Positions 1-12,490 are shown, counted from the stretch's first letter. The stretch is 64,000 nucleotides of DNA from Acholoe squamosa (GCA_949317995.1 OX439050.1:50159777-50223776); one strand, 5' to 3'. Numbers and translations are program-made. The notes: generated by a model not told the origin, from the sequence alone.

Positions 1-3000
1 GGTAGCACTGTCTTTGAGAGAACAGACTTGGACATCAAAGACTTAGGCAGCAGCGACTTAGGACTGCCTCCCTTGCCCTTGGTATTTGGTGCTGAGTCTG
101 ATGCAGCAGGCCGGTTACCTCTGACACTGACTCGCCGCATTGTACCAGCTGTAGTTGATCCTGCATCCTTTTTAACCTCAGTGTCAGTTTTAGGGGAGGT
201 TGGTGCAACTGGCCCTCCCCTGGTTTTCATAAGTTTGGGAGGTGAAGGAGCCCCCACAGCTTTACTCGGTGAATCCTTGCTGGAGGGCGTCGGCGTAGAT
301 GAGGACGGGTCAGCTGTTACTTTCCGCTTTCTGTTTTTTATTGGGCTCGGAGAGTCTTTTTTCTCGGACTGGCTGTCATTACATTGGGCCTTTTTCAAAG
401 TTGATTTGGGTTTCGATTTATTTGGGACCTTTTTAGGACTGTCTGAATTTGCTGCCTTTTTAGCTGAATTGTCTGCTTTTGTAGCCTTTTTCGAAGGACT
501 GTCCGAATTGGTTGCTTTTTTTGATGGACTGTCCAGGTTTGTAGCCTTTTTCGGTGGAGTGTCTGGATTTGTGTCCTTTTTAGGTGAATTGTCCAAGCTT
601 GTTATAGGCTTTTTCACTGGACTGTCCAAGTTAGCTGTCTTTTTTGTTTGACTTTCCAGGTTTGTCACCTTTTTTGTCTGACTATTTGAGTTTGTTCCCT
701 TTTTCACTGGACTATCCATATTTGTTTTTGTTGTACTTTCAGAACTATCAGTCTTTTTATTACCATTTTGCTCTGGCTTGCCATCTATCGATACCGGCTT
801 AGCCTTTTTATTTTTCTCCTTGGTTGTTTTACTTGTTCCATTAACCTTATTAACAGCATTTGCATTATTTGGGTCCTTCTTCGGTGTACTTTTCTCACTA
901 GTTTCCTTCTCAGTGAGCTTCTTCTTCTTGCTTGGTGGTTCATCTTTTGGGACAGCATCTTTATTAGTCTTTTTCTTGCTCTTTTTGGGGCTTGGTTTGG
1001 TGGCTTCAGATGCACTAACATCCAATACTGATTCCTCTTCTCCCTTCTTCGCTGACAGGTTTGATTTTGCCCCTTGAATTTGTGAATCTCCAATTGACTT
1101 TTTCTTGGTCTTGGTTTTTGGCGTTTTCTGCAGGCCTTCCTTATCGGGCTTACCTTTTGTTTGTTTGGATTTCTTTTCTGCGGTCGGATCTTTGATACTG
1201 TTGGTTTTCCCAACCTTGGCTGGTTTTTCAGTATGAGTAGATTTCTTTGCTTCTGTCTTCTTTTGTTTTTTCACCTTGGTAGTTTTTGGTTTCTGCCCCT
1301 GTCTGGTCTGTGCTAGGACGGTATTAATTATCTCCTTAATATCTTCTTCATCGGATGTTTCATCAGAATCATCGTCAGCTGCTGTCGGTTGCGCCTGGCC
1401 TAGTTTTACTTCTGATAATTTCTGTTCATCGGGCGAATTACTGGCATCATTCTTCACAATTTGATCATCAGATCCCTTAATCACTTCTTGCACAGATGTT
1501 CCCTTATCATTGACAGTTTCCACTACATGCACTTTGACTGGAGAAGTCGTAGTCTCTATTTTCTCAGATTCTTTAGGTTTGCCTACTGGAATTGCAGGCT
1601 CTTTTCTTTCCAAGAGAGTTTCTGCCACAAGCTTCGATGAATTTTTTATACCAGCTTGTTGAGCATTGAGTTTTTCTACAAACGATTGGCTCATTTTCAC
1701 TGCCACATCGCCTTTTGGGGTCTGCAATATCATCGTATTTGACTGCTTTTCGGGTATACCTGATGGGACCACAACACTTTTTACCACAGTTTCAGACTTA
1801 TTAGCACTTGAGCAGGGTTGCTCATTCCTGATAGCACTGGGTTTGTTCACACTATAACTGACGGATGTCGCTCCACCCGATACGAGTCCTACTCTGTTCG
1901 TAGCACGAGTCAGAGCCTCAGATACTTCAGATGGTGTCTTAGTGGGTGAAAATGTCATGGGTTTACATGGTAGTGGGGCTGCAGGAGATATGTGTACAGT
2001 ATTGGTCCTTGATGCTGTGATTTCAACATTTCTTATGATAGAACTGATGCCCTTTTCTGCTGAAATTACGCCCTTATTGTCCTTAGCAAAGGGAGCATTA
2101 AGTACAGCGGACTGAACTGGAGTTAGTCCGGGGTGTGCCGTACTTGCGTTGGCTTTTGCTGAAGATGCCAACTTTGTCCCCTCTGATGTTACCACCTCGA
2201 TCAGGCCAGGTAAAGCCTTGGACCATTCTAATGGAGCCTTTTTTTCAGAAGAAGTGCTAGGCTTTTGAGCCACAGTCACAGAACCATTAGTTGTGGTTAT
2301 CAATGGTTTACTTGATTTGGGTTTTGTTGTTAATGGCGTTCGCTCGCGGTATTGCGGAATGGAGAGCACAAATGGCAAGGTATGTCGACCAACGAAGGAG
2401 TTAGGTTTGGGCGACGGTTCTCTTGATGCACATTTGCTAACTGGAGGAATGGTTAATGAGGGTTCGCTTTTAATCTGCGGTTCAGATTTTACCTCCACTT
2501 TGGGTTCACTCTTTGGTGTCACCTTAGGTTCAGATTTAATGAGAGTGGTATTAGACTTTACAGTTGAGAGACTGGTAACTAATGATGGTACATCCTTATC
2601 CTCCACTGCTACATCTTCGACAATCTTAAGCTCATCGCCGCTCTGACTACTCTCACCAAGATCCGTACTGATCTCTGTCTTGATTCCATCTTCCCTTTTG
2701 ACCTCTACGTCGGACACACTCCCGTCTTCCAGATCGTCATCAATATCATCATCTTCATCATCGGCGGGTGCAGGAGTCCCAGAGTCTGGTGACCATATGT
2801 CATCACTATTGCACCCAGCAGTGAGATCTACACTGGATGATGTTGTCCGTTTCTTCTTGCCATTTCCCCAGCCTCTGTTTTTCCGCTTGCGGCGGCGTGT
2901 TCGCTGGTCAGCGTCATGACTGGACGAGGTGCTGGTGGCAATGCTGGCAGTGTCGTCAACTTGGCTGCCATCGTTAGAACAGGTGTCAATGGACGCGGCG

Positions 3001-3200
3001 CCACTGTAGTGTTGCGCCAACTCCTGCTCCCAGGTTATATCGAGGGGCCGTGACTCGGCCACCCGCATCCTGCGCACTGGGCAAACCTCAAACACGTGCT
3101 TGCGCAACATGCCGGCATAGGTGAACTGACGGCTGCAGTAATGACACAGGTTACGTGACTCAGTCTGATCTCCAAGGGTGTCCAGTGGGTTACGGATAAC
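1..3200 (-). CDS. PRDM2: PRDM2-like exon 8 (last C2HC finger and long basic tail), runs off the window
   Basis: The acceptor TTTTTTCCGACAG precedes VIRNPLDTLG. A C2HC finger follows (LCHYCSRQFTYAGMLRKHVF ending EVC), closely like CPYCNREFTYIGSLNKH of PRDM2. The rest is a low-complexity tail: acidic DDEDDDIDDDLEDG, KSEP repeats (KSEPK, VKSEPQIKSEP), then Lys-rich DNA from about 1300 to 400. That part includes a roughly 10-residue repeat of type DSPSKKATNS (DNA about 720-415). The frame agrees at three points I checked (about 2700, 540 and 59), and I saw no stop before base 1. The true C-terminus lies left of the window. Confidence 0.8.
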
Positions 3201-6200
3201 CTGTCGGAAAAAAATGAGAAATTATACCAAATCATCTCTAGCTAAAATTCTTACATGCATACACTGAGAGACTAAGCTGAAGGGATGGATTCAAGTGATA
3301 ACAAAAACTTATCAAAATAAACTAACTGTAAATCTGTCATACCTATTTCTCATTATCCTTTATAATTGTTATGATTGTAATAAGTCCTATATCTACCAAT
3401 ATTGTACTATCCTACAATAGTAATAGCTTTGCACTGAAGTTCCTGTGTTAGTAACATTCCCGTTCAATTGTATTAATGGATGGTGACTACCCTCTGAGTG
3501 TCTCCCACCTACGTCATCGATGATGATGCTGGAGGGAGCAGCTCATGAGGAACCCTCCTACATGTACGTTCCTAAAATAGTAGCAGGCCCATTAAGGGGA
3601 AACCCTAGGCCTACGCACTAACGGTATAGTTATGCTGGAGGAGCGGCCCTCCTCCAGCAGAGCTGTTCAGAACAAGACACCATCAACACTGTACCTTTCA
3701 GTGATACCTCTACAATAAAGCCAGCTGAAGACACAACTAAGGACTTAACTCTCTATCATCTAACATAAGAAAGAGGCCCAACATTAGCTTCTTTCAAATC
3801 CTTTGATATTAGTCCTTTATAAGTGCTTGAAACTAATGAATCTTGAAGAAAGAGTGCCAATAAGATGAAAACTGGCCAGATCACGTCTATCAAGATTTGC
3901 CTTTTCCAAACTTTGCAAGATTAGATAAAACACTGGGACATTTACAAATGCATAAACTGAGAATACAAGTATTCCAGCCTTAGAAAAAATGTCTTCATCT
4001 GACAGTTAATGGTAAATATATGGCTGTGATATGTGTCAAGTGTCATACCTGGATGTCCTTAAGACGCTCCTTGTGTGTACATACAGGGATGTGACGTTCT
4101 AACAATGATATCGTCGTGAAGCGCTGACCGCAGCCCTGACATCGCTGCATGTCCACCACCTCAATCATTTCCCGGCGACGTACATGATTCTGGGGGTTGT
4201 ACAGCAACTCCAGGCTCCGGCGCCTCTTCTTGGTCAACAGCCCAAAATTGTCCTCCTGAAACCATAAAGGGAAAAATGGGCGTTAGGGCAATACTTTCCA
4301 GCGCTGCATTCACAAGGCATTAGTCGCCAGGGCTGCATCTCTGGGGCATTACTCGTAACGGTGCATTTCTAGGGGCATTACTCACCAGGGCTGCATTGGT
4401 GGGGCATTACACATCAAGGCGGCATCTCTGGGGCCAGGGCTGCATCGGTGGGGCATTGGTAATTTACTCGCATGGGCTGCAATTCTGGCACGTTACTCAT
4501 CACAACTTTATACAAAAGCACCTTAGTGATCCTTACATAATATGAATTACTCTACCTGCTCTCTTTTCTTCTTTTTCTTTTTCATCTTCTTCAGGAAGGA
4601 GTTCTTGAAGCGCTCTAGCATGGAGGTGGTTGGGGCAGTGGTGTTTGCACTGGCTGCTGGGGAGGAAATGGATCCAGAAAGGGATCCAGTGGTGGTCGTA
4701 CTCGCTATAGCTGACGAGGCCGGGTTCAGTCGAGGCATGGAGAAGGGTCGCGGAGGGGCAGTGGTGGGATGGTCTTTGAGCGGCAGTCGAGGCTGACTGG
4801 CCGCAGCTAAAAGCCTTAACCCTGCCGCTGCTACTGCTGCTGCATCCGAGTCATCACATACAGCAGGTTTCGATGTTGCCGCAGTTTTCGGGGTGGGTAA
4901 AAGGTTGAGTTTGGGTTTGGTGGGTGGTTTAAGCAGAGGTGTGGCACACTCAAATATGTGGCCATGCAGCTCCTCGACAGCCTTAAAGGCCTTCTGGCAT
5001 TTAGTACATTTGAACTGCTCCTGGTCAGCTTGGTTGTATTCTGTAAGGAAGAACCTCAGTGTTAAAAGTTTTCATATTCGTTCTGAACTGAGTAAAATCT
5101 GAAATCAGGCAAAATTCTGAAACCTTATATCCCTGTGGTTGTCTCTATGCTTGAATATAGCAATTATTACATTCAAAGGGTCCATATTCTCTATGGTTAA
5201 TTACAGTCGAGTGTGCAAAGTAAAACTTTCTATGATAACTTTAGGGCGAAGTAGGAGTTTTGGTCATATCAGCATATAATTATTTGAAGATGCGTATGAA
5301 CTAGTTTAATGTTTTCAGTGGCATCAATTGATTATTTCAGTGGCATCAATTGATTATTAATTGCATATCAAAGGTTTTCTATTTGCCATCCTATAAAATA
5401 TATCATATTAGTATATATTCTAGTTAATCTCAATCACATCAACCTAAATACTTAAGGCTGAAGTTAATGCTTTAGGTAATGGGTTAAGGAATATTCACAG
5501 ATGTCATGCACAGACTAGGAAAATGGGAAGCTAGCCAAGGGAGTAGGATATTAAAAGTGCCAGATTTGTGACCGTTCCCCTGCATATCAAGTATAAGGAG
5601 TGCAAGGACAAGGTACTAACCTGACATCTGGCTCGAGCACACATTGAGCATACCGACCGGGCTGGGTTTCTGCCACCAGGGGGCAACTACGTCTGTGTCA
5701 ACCTCAACGTGGTCGCAGCGCACATTGGTATGTGTCGCCCTCTGGTGATTGTGTAGTGAACCACGACTCGGGAACTCACCATAACACACGGTGCATATAA
5801 ACTTCTTGTTACTGGTACCCTGGCCGGTGTTATGTTTGGTGAAGGGTCCAGTACCAAACAGGGCAGATATTGGGGCTTGGGGCTGCCAGGGGGAGCGTGG
5901 GGTGCCTGGTGGGGAGGCAAGCGGGGCTGGGAGGTCCAGATCTTTGTTAGAGTGGTAGGTTGGGATACGTAGCAGGCCCTGTACCTTACCCTGCTGATTC
6001 AAACCACCGGTATGCGCCGCTGGCACCCGGCCACTACAATGACCTGTAACAGATGAAGCCGGAACCACTTTCTGATGACTACTAGTAGTAGCAGAATGAC
6101 TACCCTTCGGTTGTGTGTTTTTAGTCCGCTTTTTACTCTGTGATTTTGAGTCATTAGATAAGCCTGCACTTAGGTCCAGAGGGAAATGCTCTTCTGTAGT

Positions 6201-9200
6201 AGCTTTGGGGGATTCTATAATAGGTGTCTCTTTGGGTTCATCCCTTATCCCTAAGGCAAAGTCCAGAAGTAATCGGGCCCCCTCATCATGATCGATGATG
6301 GCCTTTTCCTTCTCGGCCGGAGCTTCTGAAGGTTTACTCACCGGGGGTACTGTTTTACCCGAGAGGTCTATTACAGGCTCTGACACTTCCGGTGAGACTT
6401 CAGCTGCACTTGACTTCTCTCGCTGCTCCTTCTGAGTGGCTGACTGTTCTGGTGTTGTCTTATGTTTGTCCAACATGTGTTTTCTGAACATGGCCTCGTT
6501 GTTGAAAAGGCGCCGGCACACGGAGCACACATGGACTTGGGGAATCTTAAGGGAAAGGCACGACGGTGAGGCAGAGCTGGCTTTGCTGCCTCCAACAGGC
6601 GAGGTTTTGTTGCCAACTGTTTTTGCGGGTGACTTTGTGACTAATTTCACCGCTGTTGCTACAGGTTGTGGTGAGGGGGTCCCATTAACACGAGACATGA
6701 CTGTTTTGTTGACAATGGGGCTACTAACACTGGCCGCAACACTGGGCTTTTCAATTTTGGCAGCTTCCACAGATTTGTTAGCCAGTACAACCGCTGCTGC
6801 AGTCTCAACTGTCTTTGGTTCGCTAACCACTGGTGTTTGTCGCTGGATAGGTTGCACTGTGCAAACGGGTTGTATTTTGAAATCCCGTTTGGTGGCCATA
6901 TTGGATAAGTTAAACACAGGTATGTTCAGACTGACACCATTCACCATTGATGATATCACAGGCTTCACTTCAATCTCCTCCTTTTTGACCTTGTCACCTT
7001 TGTGTTCTGTGACCTTGACCTCTGTGACCTTCATATTTTTGGAGAGGTCATTTGTGCTAAGTCCTGGTATGGCACTGATCTTTGGGTCTGAAGGTTTATT
7101 TAGGTCAGCTAGTTCATTGATATTGCTTGCTGACTTCACCTTTTTGGTCTTATCCAAGGTTTTGTCTTTATCACTAACAACTTTCCTGTAATTCTGTTTT
7201 AAACAAAAGCCACTGGGAAAATTATAACTCACGTCCTGATCTGATTCAACCTTAGGCATGGCAGTGTCAACCTTCTCTGAGGAGTCTTTGATTTTGGTTT
7301 GTAATTTCATCTGATTAGCAGTTCTTTCCAAATGTTCCTTCGTACCTTCTACAAAGTTTGTCAAGTTTTCCGAGATATTGTTTGCAACATTTGCATAGAA
7401 GAAGGCTTGAGGATCGCCATCAGAGCTATCTGAGGCTAGTTTCGTTGGGCTGGGGACTGGGGAGGAGGAATTGCTCCCATTGACCCCGAGGAGTAGGTGA
7501 CGCTGATGTGCAAGTCGCCGGTGCCGACACATATTAGCATAATCCAGGAAGCGCTTTTTACACACAGTACAAGCAAACTTAACACCAGGTGTTTTCTGCT
7601 CTGCAAGTTTCATAGACTCGATGCGATCCAACTCCATATCTACCTTAAAGGCGTGCCGCCGCCGATGGCGCTCGGCCTCGTTACTTTGCATTGACTCGTT
7701 ATGAGTGCCAACATGCTCTATCAGATCATCCTCATCTGTGAAGTATTTGCCACAAAAGGCACATTCATGGAAGCACTCAGGATGAAGTTTTCGGATGTGC
7801 TTCTTGAGATCACCAGACTGCGTGAAGGTGCTACTACAGTACTCACACGCCACCCGTCGACCCAGATGGATCCGCTCGTGTCGCTTCTGGTTTGTCGCAG
7901 TCGGAAATGTCTTCCCACAGAATTTACACAGGAATGGTTTTTCACCCGTGTGCACTGCCAGATGACGCCGGAGATTCTGCTTATGTGCAAACTTCATATC
8001 ACACTGGTCGCAGGCAAAGGCCTTGGAGGATGGGAGGTTGGGGTGGTTGTCTAAGTGGGCCTTTAACAAAGCCACCGTGTCAAAACATGAGGAGCACACA
8101 TTACAGCGGTACAAACCAGATAAATCCCGCTCAATGAGGGAATCATTTGAAGCTTTCACAGTGTCATCCTCATCTTCATGACCTTCCTTTTTGCTGTCAC
8201 CATTCTGACCTGAACCACTAGGTTTTTCAACTGGCTTCAAGTCAACATTTTTACTTGTAGAAGTCTCAATAGATGTTTTGTTATCACTACTTTGGCCTTG
8301 CGGAGCAGCCCCAATGTCATTACTGACATCCTTTCCCCCGGTCTTACTGTCTGTACCTGTGGACCCTTTATCAGAGTCCTTAACATTCGTTATACCAGGA
8401 CTGGGGCTGTCTCCGTCCGTCACAGAGTACCATGTTCCAAGGTCATGAGTCTCGGGATTAATCTGACAGTTAAGTATATCCCCGCGGCTCACATACTTCA
8501 AGTTGATGTGATTGCGGATGTAATGTCTCTTCAGGCTAAACGCATGTTTATAAATCCCAGAACAAATATCACACTTGAACACCTTTCGACCATGGCGGCT
8601 TTTTGTGACATGCGCCTTCTTGAGTTTGAAATGGAATTTCTCCGGGTCTTCAGACTGGGTAGACTTGCTACCCTCACCCTTACTAAAGTTACTGTCACTG
8701 TCCAAATCATCATCATCTTCATCGTCATCATCATCATCATCGTCATCATCATCATCCAAATCCATCTCAAGGTCACTACTATCTCTGTCCCTATCATCGA
8801 CCGACTGTGTTTCTTCCTCTATTTCAACCTTCTTGGAACTTTCTTTCTTTTTGGGGCTTTCTTCGCTTTTGCAGATCTCCTTTTTGGGAAGCTGTTTCTT
8901 TGGGATTTCTATTTTCTGAGTGGATGTTTCTTCTTTCTTCTTTGTTGTTTCTTTCTTTTGGGGCGCTTCTTGCTTCTTTGAGATTTCTTCTTTTTTAGAG
9001 TTCTCTTCTTTCTTTGGCATGTCTTTCTTTTGGGGTGTTTCTTCTTTCTTTTGGACAGTCTCTTGCTTCTTTGAGATTTCTTCTTTTTTGCAGCTGTCTT
9101 CCTTCTTTGGTGTGTCTTTTTTCTTGGGCGCTTCCTCTTTCTTAGCACTGTCTTCCTTTCTGAAGCTTTCTTCCTTCTTTGGGCTTTCTTTCCTCTTAAG

Positions 9201-12200
9201 GATTTCTTCTTTCTTAGAGCTGTCATCTTTCTTGGGAGTGTCCTTTTTCAATGACTTTTCTTTCTTCTCAGAGGTTTCGTCTTTTGACAAGCTTTCTTCT
9301 TTTCTGGGACTATCCTTGCTTTCAGCTGGTTTGGAGAGGGGACTAGCGGTCCGTGGAGATTTCACAACTTTTGGTGGCTTCTTCTTGGGACTTGTGCAGC
9401 TGGATGTTGGACTACCCTTAGGGCCTGGTGACTTGGGTACTGGCGACATCGACGGCATATCTTTGATGCTTTTTGCTTTGCCTAGAAATTTATTTGGAAA
9501 GAATGGTATAGATTTACGCAAAGAGCCAATGTGAAATAGATGATCACGTTAAAATTAGATCTTGCTAAATGGGTATTTCCTCAATCGGTACCAAATAGAC
9601 ATAGTTCAAACTTTTAAAATGTAAAGATTTCTAATATTGTATACCTTTAAAACATCATATTTAGATTGAATTATATGTTTATGAAGTATATAGCAGCAAT
9701 CTAATAATATTTATAAGATATAACAAAAGATGACTCAAATTATTCCCTAATTTCACTCACAGGACCCTGGGCAATATTTCGAACCACGCTCCCCTTGAAA
9801 TACGACCTCAAGTCCAGCTTGTAAAACCCCTCAGTTTAAAAGCTCTCCTGAAAACTTCATTCTATGTTCTGTTAACACTAACATGTCTTACCTCTGGTCT
9901 CCCGGCCTGCTTGTCGCTGCCCGCGGCGAGTCGTTGGCACTTTGTACCAGGTTAGAAGCTCCTCACCTTTTGATATGGGCTGAAAGAGGACAAACGTAGG
10001 TCTAAATTCATGTGTTTTTTGTTGTTGCTAACCATTACAGCAAATCCGGTGGTATAAGCTATAAAACTACGGAAGTGTGGTTTATATCCTTAGAAATGAA
10101 TATGACATAAATACAATTTCATGACAGAAGCTCAGGTTATCAAACCTTTAATATCATATCATTATCTTCGGGCATTTTCTTTCTGTATGAGCTGACATTT
10201 CCCAAAGTCAGAGTTACCACTCCCTGATCGACATATAGTACCGGTAGCATTTTGTACAACTTTAAGGGAAGTTTTTTTTTGGTGATGTATTAGCAAAACT
10301 TCATATCAAAGGAATAACAAAAAAAGTGGGAACTCTTATTAAAAGAGCAAACAGCCATGTCATGTCTAAAACATATTTCTGATTAGGGAATAAATCAATG
10401 TGACACTGTCATTTGAATCACTAAGTGTAATGTGTGATTATATTCTATGTGTATACCTTGATGGTGGTGTACATGATGTCGATACCGTCCTGTTCTACCA
10501 GGATGTTCTGTTCTTCATAGTACCGCGCACACTGCACGTACCGCAGCCAGTTGCCCTCGTCCAGCTTTGTACCATCACAATAGAACAGGAACTCCTTTGT
10601 GTCCACGTCCACAATCTGAAGAAAAACATAAAAAATTGAACGTGTGATATAGATCACATATGGCCCATTCTGATCAACCTTCCATGGCTGAAAAGACGCT
10701 GCCAATAACCCAGGGGGACCCTGGGCCAAAGATGAGATCACATGTGGGCGGAGTGATCCCAGTGAACCATTGTTCCAATGTCCAGGGGGTATGACACTAA
10801 TGTGACTTCCTTGCCAAAAATCAACAGAAGTGTTATAAGACTGGTCATAAAATTGTGGACCGCCATTGGCTACATGGACATCAGATGCCACCTGCTGACT
10901 GAAAAAAGGTATATGACAGGTCCTCGAATAGACCTTCCTGACATAGCACACCATCTAGTGAGAAAACACATAGCTACATGAACGGTCCTCTGGCGGTCTT
11001 CTAATGATCCTTCTCCTAATATGCAGACCGTTCACTATCTGACAATGCATATAACCCGTGAGCTGTAGGTGAAATCGGCATTGTTATCAGTACAGCTGGA
11101 CTACTTGGGGCTCACCTGCTGAAAAAAAGGGTCTGAATTGGCCAATTCCCATAGGACTCCATGTGTTTATTTTATGGGAAAAAACTATCAGCCCATAGAC
11201 CTTATGTTAACAGATTTGTTACCATTACAGCACCAAAATGATATGGTAAGTATGGTGCCTTATTTCATCAATAAAACGTCAAAATAAGTAGGAATTGCCA
11301 ATCATTGTCGAAAGTAGACTACTTAAACTGAAGATATCTGTCGTTAAATTTAAAGAAAAATGATATATTAGAACAATTCCTACTTAAAGTTGACTATCCT
11401 GATAAACAGTTTTCAGCTGAAAAGGCACCGCCAATAGCCCAGGGGAACCCTGGGCCAATTAAGAAAATGTTTAGTTCCTACTTCATGACCTAGCTGGACA
11501 CAATTTAACACGTGTTCCACTGCCGTGGCGGATTTAGATTGGGGTCGTCTGCAGTTAAGAGTATTTTGGATTATTTTGGACCCCACAACATCCTCAAAAA
11601 TGGGGTGTGCGCCCCCTCCTTTTGGGCCGCGCCTCCTCTTTTTCTAAATCCTGGATCCGCCACTGCACTGTGCGTATCATAAAAAGACTGAAGAGTTTCT
11701 TCATGTCTACCTAATATCAATTACTGTTGTTTTTTTCTGTGTATTTTTTTTAAACTACATTTGTTTCTAATGCGTATTAATATAGAATTACCAAATAAAT
11801 CATCAGTGCAAAATTGATGCATGCCAAGAGGTATCGTATGATGAATCAAATCAGAGCAGCCGGGTTACTTATAAAAAATAAATCTGTAAAACTTACCTCC
11901 CATATGCAGAGCGGGTCACTGTCCTTTTTCAGGGTGACCACCATCTCTCCCTGGAAGGGCCCAAACTTGGTTCCCTCTGGAATGGGACCCAGTGACCAGA
12001 TGCCTGTAACAAAATGTCCAAGTGTCACTTTTATATTAAAACCATCCATTAAAACTTCAGGGATGTAAGTCAGGTTGCATTGAAAAATGTCTATGTCTCT
12101 TTACCACTGCTACACATTTAAAGTTATTAAAACCATCCATTAAAACTGTATTCTAGTGCTTCCATGAACCATGCTTTTTGACAGCATGGTGTACGAATGC

Positions 12201-12441
12201 CTGGGCTGTATCCATGCCTCTACCAATGTGGCCGCCCACACTCCTAAAATCTCCATTTAAACTTATTAGAGATATCATCAAGAGACTGGTTACCTAGCTT
12301 AGAAGCATCTCTAGCCGACCATTTCAACTCCAAGTTATTTGGGGTTTTCATATTAGCCGGCAGGTTCGGGAGGGGTCGCTGACCACTGCCCTTGCCAGCC
12401 GCAGTGGCGGCCTTAGATCTTGGCTTCTCGGTGTCGGCCAT
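1..12441 (-). CDS. PRDM2: PRDM2 (RIZ)-like PR-domain zinc-finger protein, 8 coding exons, 3' end beyond the window
   Basis: Exons (minus strand): 12441-12294, 12003-11897, 10615-10457, 9979-9892, 9481-5621, 5040-4556, 4255-4049 and 3200 to beyond base 1. Every junction has GT/AG sites and compatible phase, giving at least 2,751 codons; human PRDM2, as I recall, has about 1,718. Domain order: PR domain (about residues 48-160), Lys/Glu repeats, Asp run, C2H2 fingers, a NNISENLTNFVEG segment (about 872), a PLDLS motif (about 1268), two more C2H2 fingers, then three C2HC fingers. PRDM2 has the same PR-domain wording (FGPF, GNWLRYV, GEELL.WY), a very similar NISENLNYYIDG stretch and C-terminal C2HC fingers. 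Known role of the family: nuclear transcriptional regulators, with PRDM2 reported as an H3K9 methyltransferase and nuclear-receptor partner. Activity of this protein is inferred only. PRDM3/16 is the main alternative; the C2HC fingers argue against it. Confidence 0.85.
4049..4255 (-). CDS. PRDM2: PRDM2-like exon 7 (C2HC finger)
   Basis: A 69-codon exon, phase 0 at both ends. It encodes EDNFGLLTKKRRRSLELLYN, then the finger RCQGCGQRFTTISLLERHIP ending VC, with Cys as last ligand. Donor CAG|GTATGA. Confidence 0.82.
4290..4490. repeat. Degenerate minisatellite in PRDM2-like intron 6
   Basis: Imperfect units of about 35-40 bp built around GGGGCATTACTCACCAGGGC and GCTGCAT, four to six copies. The rest of this intron (4257-4555), intron 7 (3201-4048) and intron 5 (5041-5620) is AT-rich with no other structure I can support. 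Confidence 0.6.
4556..5040 (-). CDS. PRDM2: PRDM2-like exon 6 (C2HC finger)
   Basis: Follows the acceptor TTCCTTACAG. It encodes EQFKCTKCQKAFKAVEELHG then HIFEC: a finger whose last ligand is Cys, matching a C2HC finger of PRDM2 (CTKC...LHKHILAC as I recall). Then an Ala/Thr/Ser/Pro-rich stretch and a basic end (KKMKKKKKKREQ). Donor CAG|GTAGAG, phase 0. Confidence 0.82.
5621..9481 (-). CDS. PRDM2: PRDM2-like exon 5, giant zinc-finger exon
   Basis: A 3,861-nt exon, like the single huge exon of vertebrate PRDM2. Order: SP-rich start; Lys/Glu/Ser repeats of about 8 residues (DNA about 9310-8830); an Asp run (about 8760-8700); fingers FKCDIC, YRCNVC, FACDQC, FLCKFC, VACEYC, HECAFC and FACTVC (about 8580-7500); NNISENLTNFVEG (about 7380); basic and Ser-rich linker; finger HVCSVC (about 6540); VIDLSG and PLDLS (about 6350 and 6180; PLDLS matches a CtBP-binding motif); finger FICTVC (about 5800). 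The acceptor is TTTCTAG at 9482. The donor CAG|GTTAGT leaves one base, completed by AA of exon 6 (Glu). Confidence 0.9.
9892..9979 (-). CDS. PRDM2: PRDM2-like exon 4 (PR domain, end)
   Basis: An 88-nt exon after a CCTCTTTCAG acceptor. It encodes PISKGEELLTWYKV, the conserved C-terminal signature of PR domains, then a basic linker (TTRRGQRQAGRETR). The donor G|GTAAGA leaves one base, which joins GC from exon 5 to make Gly. Confidence 0.9.
10457..10615 (-). CDS. PRDM2: PRDM2-like exon 3 (PR domain, core)
   Basis: A 159-nt exon in phase 0 at both ends. It encodes IVDVDTKEFLFYCDGTK, then GNWLRYVQCA and EEQNILVEQDGIDIMYTTIK. GNWLRYV and EEQN are hallmark PR-domain strings. Donor AAG|GTATAC. Confidence 0.9.
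11521..11668. mobile_element. MITE with GTGGCGGAT / ATCCGCCAC ends
   Basis: GCCGTGGCGGATTTAG at the left mirrors CTAAATCCTGGATCCGCCAC at the right, with C/T-rich inner parts (GCGCCCCCTCCTTTT). This is a common non-autonomous hAT-like form in animals. Weaker relatives are at 34060-34203 and about 48900-49032 (ATCATGGATCTGCGACTG). No coding capacity. Confidence 0.6.
11897..12003 (-). CDS. PRDM2: PRDM2-like exon 2 (PR domain, first part)
   Basis: The acceptor TTACAG is followed by codons for GIWSLGPIPEGTKFGPFQGE, the canonical start of a PR domain (compare IGVWATKPI..GKKFGPF in PRDM2). It ends in CIWE at the donor GAG|GTAAGT, phase 0. Confidence 0.88.
12294..12441 (-). CDS. PRDM2: PRDM2-like exon 1 (start codon)
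   Basis: The start ATG at 12441 has a good context (ACAAAATGG) and an in-frame TAG four codons upstream, so the start is well fixed. It encodes a basic, Ala/Lys-rich leader beginning MADTEKPRSKAATAAG, then LELKWSARDASKLG leading into the PR domain. The donor after 12294 (G|GTAACC) leaves one base of a split Gly codon that is completed by exon 2. Confidence 0.85.
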
Positions 12442-12490
12442 TTTGTCAAACTATAGCCGATTACCCGCTGACCTCCTTAACGACTCTCTC

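Larger units (their letters stand above)
9980..11896. other. PRDM2-like introns 2 and 3: mostly plain intron sequence, with one repeat pair
   Basis: Introns 2 (10616-11896) and 3 (9980-10456) flank exon 3. A direct repeat of about 43 bp (GCCAATAACCCAGGGGGACC type) occurs near 10684-10728 and again near 11411-11453. It may mark the ends of an old insertion. The MITE at 11521-11668 lies in intron 2. Confidence 0.4.

Noticed and set aside
28-651. 207-codon plus-strand frame
   Set aside because: Antisense shadow of the Lys/Ser-rich tail of the PRDM2-like last exon; hydrophobic Phe-rich product is typical of the reverse strand of Lys codons.
6436-7191. 251-codon plus-strand frame
   Set aside because: Antisense to the Ser/Val-rich linker of the same exon; no domain.
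8292-9534. Two plus-strand frames over 200 codons
   Set aside because: Antisense shadows of the KKE repeats and Asp run of the PRDM2-like giant exon.
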